NCBI GenBank assembly: GCA_022495995.1
Contig: JAFEMH010003622.1
Location: 186,001-250,000, forward strand
Length of the DNA stretch: 64,000 nt
Source of the DNA: Adenophora triphylla var. japonica
Lineage: Eukaryota; Streptophyta; Magnoliopsida; Asterales; Campanulaceae
Direction of reading: 5' to 3'
Shown here: positions 61,760 to 64,000 of the stretch, one piece after another
How the letters are laid out: each line of letters begins with the position of its first letter
Numbering within the stretch: the first letter of the stretch is position 1
Translations under genes and position numbers: made by a program
Notes under the pieces: model-generated
What the model was told of the DNA's origin: nothing
The model's database searches: none
What the model saw: the letters and a program-made list of their open reading frames with translations, nothing else

Positions 61760-62227
61760 ATGGCTACCCTTAGGAGATTTATTGCAAAGTCTGCGGAAAA
61801 ATCACTGCCCTTCTCCAAAGTTCTGAAGGGGACCAAGAGCTTCTCCTGGACATCTGAATGCTCAGAATCATTCAAACAGTTGAATGAGTACTTGGGATCC
61901 CCTCCTTTGTTGAGCAGCCCTGTTACTGGAGAAATGTTGTACGTCTTTCTAGCAGCCACATACCACACCATAGTTTCCGTGCTAGTCCGGAATGAAGGAA
62001 CCACTCAAAAACCTATCTATTATGTCTCCAAGGCATTGTCAGATGTGCAGAGTAGATACTTCACCGCAGAAAAGATAGCATACGCCCTAGTCATAGCAGC
62101 AAGAAAGCTACGAGCATATTTTTCTGCGTATCCCATAACTGTGCATACGAATGCACCCCTGAAGAAAATCTTGCATAAGTTGGACTGTTCAGGATGTCTC
62201 CTTAATTGGTCTATCGAGCTAACTTAG
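61760..62227 (+). pseudogene. gypsy RNase H (first)
   Basis: Reads KSLPFSKVLKGTKSFSWTSE, EMLYVFLAATYHTIVSVLVR, PIYYVSKALSDVQSRY and LRAYFSAYPITVHTN. The catalytic Asp expected at YLAVS/D positions is not retained (FLAAT). It ends at a stop at 62225. Confidence 0.8.
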
Positions 62228-62379
62228 TTTGATAGCAGATACCAACCTAGGAAGAAATTCCTAGCACATCCTCTGGTCGATGTTGAAACTGCCTTCATAG
62301 GTGAGCACGACCCTACCTCCCGTAAGCGCAAAAATCTGTGGGGGAAGAATCGACCATCGAGCTCCCATCTAACTGCTAG

Positions 62380-62750
62380 GTCATATACACGGATAGGTCA
62401 GCTAATAAGGAAAGAAGTGGAGCCAGAGTTGTACTGGCAAGTCCAGATGGGGAGCACACCATCCAAGACGTTACCAGATTCAAGTTCCCTGCTTCCAACA
62501 ACCAAGCTGAGTACGAAGCTTTGATATTTGGCATAGAGTTGGCATCCTTCTATAGAGCAACCAAAATCGCCACCTTCTGTGACTCCCAGCTCGTAGTCAA
62601 ACAGATAAAAGAGGAGTACAACACTCAGCACCCCACACTTGCAAAATATAAAGATCTCGTCCTAGACATAACGAAGAAGCTATAATTTTTTGAGATAAGT
62701 CAGATAGGCCAGGAGGACAACCAAGTGGCAGATGTTTAATCTAAACTGGC
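62380..62750 (+). pseudogene. Second (archaeal-type) RNase H region
   Basis: The plus strand in one frame reads SGARVVLASPDGE, FKFPASNNQAEYEALIFGIE and FCDSQLVVKQIKEEY, then EDNQVADV followed by a stop and SKLATI. The NNQAEYEAL and DSQLVVxQ motifs are those of the additional RNase H of Tat-like gypsy elements. A stop lies at about 62684. Confidence 0.75.
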
Positions 62751-62815
62751 AACTATTTACGTGGCAGATCCAACTCTAAACCACTCATAGTCTTTGCTGA
62801 AGAACCTGTCTACGA

Positions 62816-64000
62816 ATGATTACGAGTATGCTCCTAGATGGGGAGGAGAAGTGCTGGATAGATGAATACATGGACTTCATTGAAAAGGACCAACTACCTG
62901 AGGACGAGATACTTGCTAGGCTTATCAAGAAGAAGTCAGTAAGGTTCACAGTGATAAACGAAATTCTCTACATAAGATCATTCGCAAAGCCCCTACTAAG
63001 GTGCGTCTATCCCAAGGAAATAGAAAATCTCTTGGCAGAAGTCCACGAAGGCGTCTGCGGTGGTCACCTGAGGGCCAGAACCTTAGCTGACAAAATCATT
63101 ACGCTAGGTTACTACTGGCCAAACCTGAGAGATGACGCGCAAGACTATGTAAGAAAGTGTGACAAGTGCCGTAGATACGCTCGATATTCCTAGGACCGCC
63201 AAGAAATGGAACAAACACTCATAATTCCTACTGCCATTTGACATGCTGGGAATCGACATCATCGGACCCTTCCCCCGCCCAAGGAAATTGCAAATACGTG
63301 ATCGTGGCAACGATTATTTATCCAAAATGGATAGAAGCAAAAGTATTAGCCAAAATAACAAGAGAACACAATCAACTTTGTCCACGACTTTATTCATGTC
63401 GCCGGGGTTCCACACACTATCATTTCAGATCATGGTCTTCGCTTTTCCAAGGCTTTTACAGAGAGCCGAACAAACTAGCAAATGACACATCAAATCATCC
63501 GGAAGCAAACCAACAATTTGGTTCTAACAACCCTAACAAAGAACCTAGGAAGGAAGTGATGGGTAGACGGTCAGATTTAACTTCCCTTAGCCAAGGGTAG
63601 TTCGCACAACCACCAGTGGACAACCGTGGAAACCCCATTCGCATCGGGGACCTTCGGATCCGAGGCTCGGCACCAACCGAAATGGCTATTCCTACAACGA
63701 GAAACTATAACTATGACGAACAAGTCAACCAGTCAACAAAGCGGCTAGACCTAGACCTAGTAAACGAGAAGAGGCTAGCCGCCGCATAAGGATGGTGAAC
63801 TACAAGCAAAAACCAAAGCCCGTCATGACAAAAGGGTCAACAAAAGAGTATTCAAAGTGGGTGACTGGGTACTTCGAAAGATTGGAAGCTATTGCGTAAA
63901 GGCGTAACAAAACAAACTCTCCCCAAACCGGGAAGACTCCTAAATCATCACTCAAGTTATCAGAGAAGGGACCTACGTAATGAAGACTACGTATGGGCAA
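62816..64000 (+). pseudogene. gypsy integrase, frameshifted, cut by window end
   Basis: The zinc-binding HHCC module is intact: HEGVCGGHLRARTLAD ... YWPNLRDDAQDYVRKCDKC (63040-63170). After a stop at 63191, the core starts FDMLGIDIIGPFPRP (63236) and shifts frames repeatedly. The C-terminal part ARHDKRVNKRVFKVGDWVLRK is readable near 63820-63880. Confidence 0.85.

Larger units (their letters stand above)
57842..64000 (+). mobile_element. Ty3/gypsy element, Tat-like, internal region to window end
   Basis: The PBS-like TTGGTTCCATTGCCGGGAA (57844-57862) is followed by gag, protease, RT, RNase H, a second RNase H-like region and integrase. The extra RNase H between the normal one and integrase is known from Tat-lineage elements. 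Stops and frameshifts in every domain make it inactive. The 3' LTR is beyond 64000. Confidence 0.85.

Overview
The window is nuclear DNA of a flowering plant, almost certainly a eudicot. It has GT-AG introns, a full-length LysM receptor kinase of the CERK1 type, a jacalin-domain lectin, Met-tRNA-primed Ty1/copia elements, a Tat-like Ty3/gypsy element, Stowaway MITEs with CTCCCTCCGTCCCA ends, a Helitron end and a Mutator-like element. No prokaryotic, organellar or rRNA signal was seen. The family or genus cannot be fixed from the sequence alone.

Layout. 1-16.8 kb is nested transposons. A CACTA element end (to 1504) lies in a minus-strand copia element (1505-4866). A second copia (5213-16774, TSD GTACG) carries two further LTR insertions: a solo LTR at 7484-8870 (TSD CATAA) and a Tekay/Del-like LTR at about 11829-15457. 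17-23 kb holds a broken ESF1-type gene fragment, a decayed hAT transposase gene, a Stowaway, a three-LTR TRIM array and a Helitron 3' end. 23.1-28.6 kb is a non-coding LTR element full of minisatellites (TSD GCAAT) with its own nested solo LTR (TSD CCAGT). 28.9-31.7 kb is a Pack-MULE (11-bp TSD) carrying a piece of a DEAH-box RNA helicase gene. 31.7-37.4 kb is mostly non-coding, with nested MITEs and a fragmentary universal-stress-like pseudogene.

Genes. Three loci look intact. (1) A five-exon, three-domain jacalin-related lectin (37422-41547, +), predicted 457 aa, with introns full of Stowaway MITEs. (2) A two-exon gene for a small acidic protein of unknown function (48104-48901, +), 190 aa. 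(3) An eleven-exon CERK1/LYK-type chitin receptor kinase (49139-53533, -), 617 aa with every exon phase consistent; it converges with the acidic-protein gene, 237 bp apart. The lectin and the receptor are both carbohydrate-binding families. Their closeness is noted, but nothing here shows that they act together.

42.1-46.7 kb is a decayed complete copia element. 54.9-57 kb holds MITEs, including a 711-bp hAT-type element with an 8-bp TSD. 57.1 kb to the window end is a Tat-like gypsy element with two RNase H regions, running off the right edge. I found no clearly new defence, metabolic or regulatory system. The most unusual items are the Pack-MULE, the TRIM array, the palindromic minisatellites inside LTR elements, and the lectin in which only one of three sugar-binding motifs is kept.
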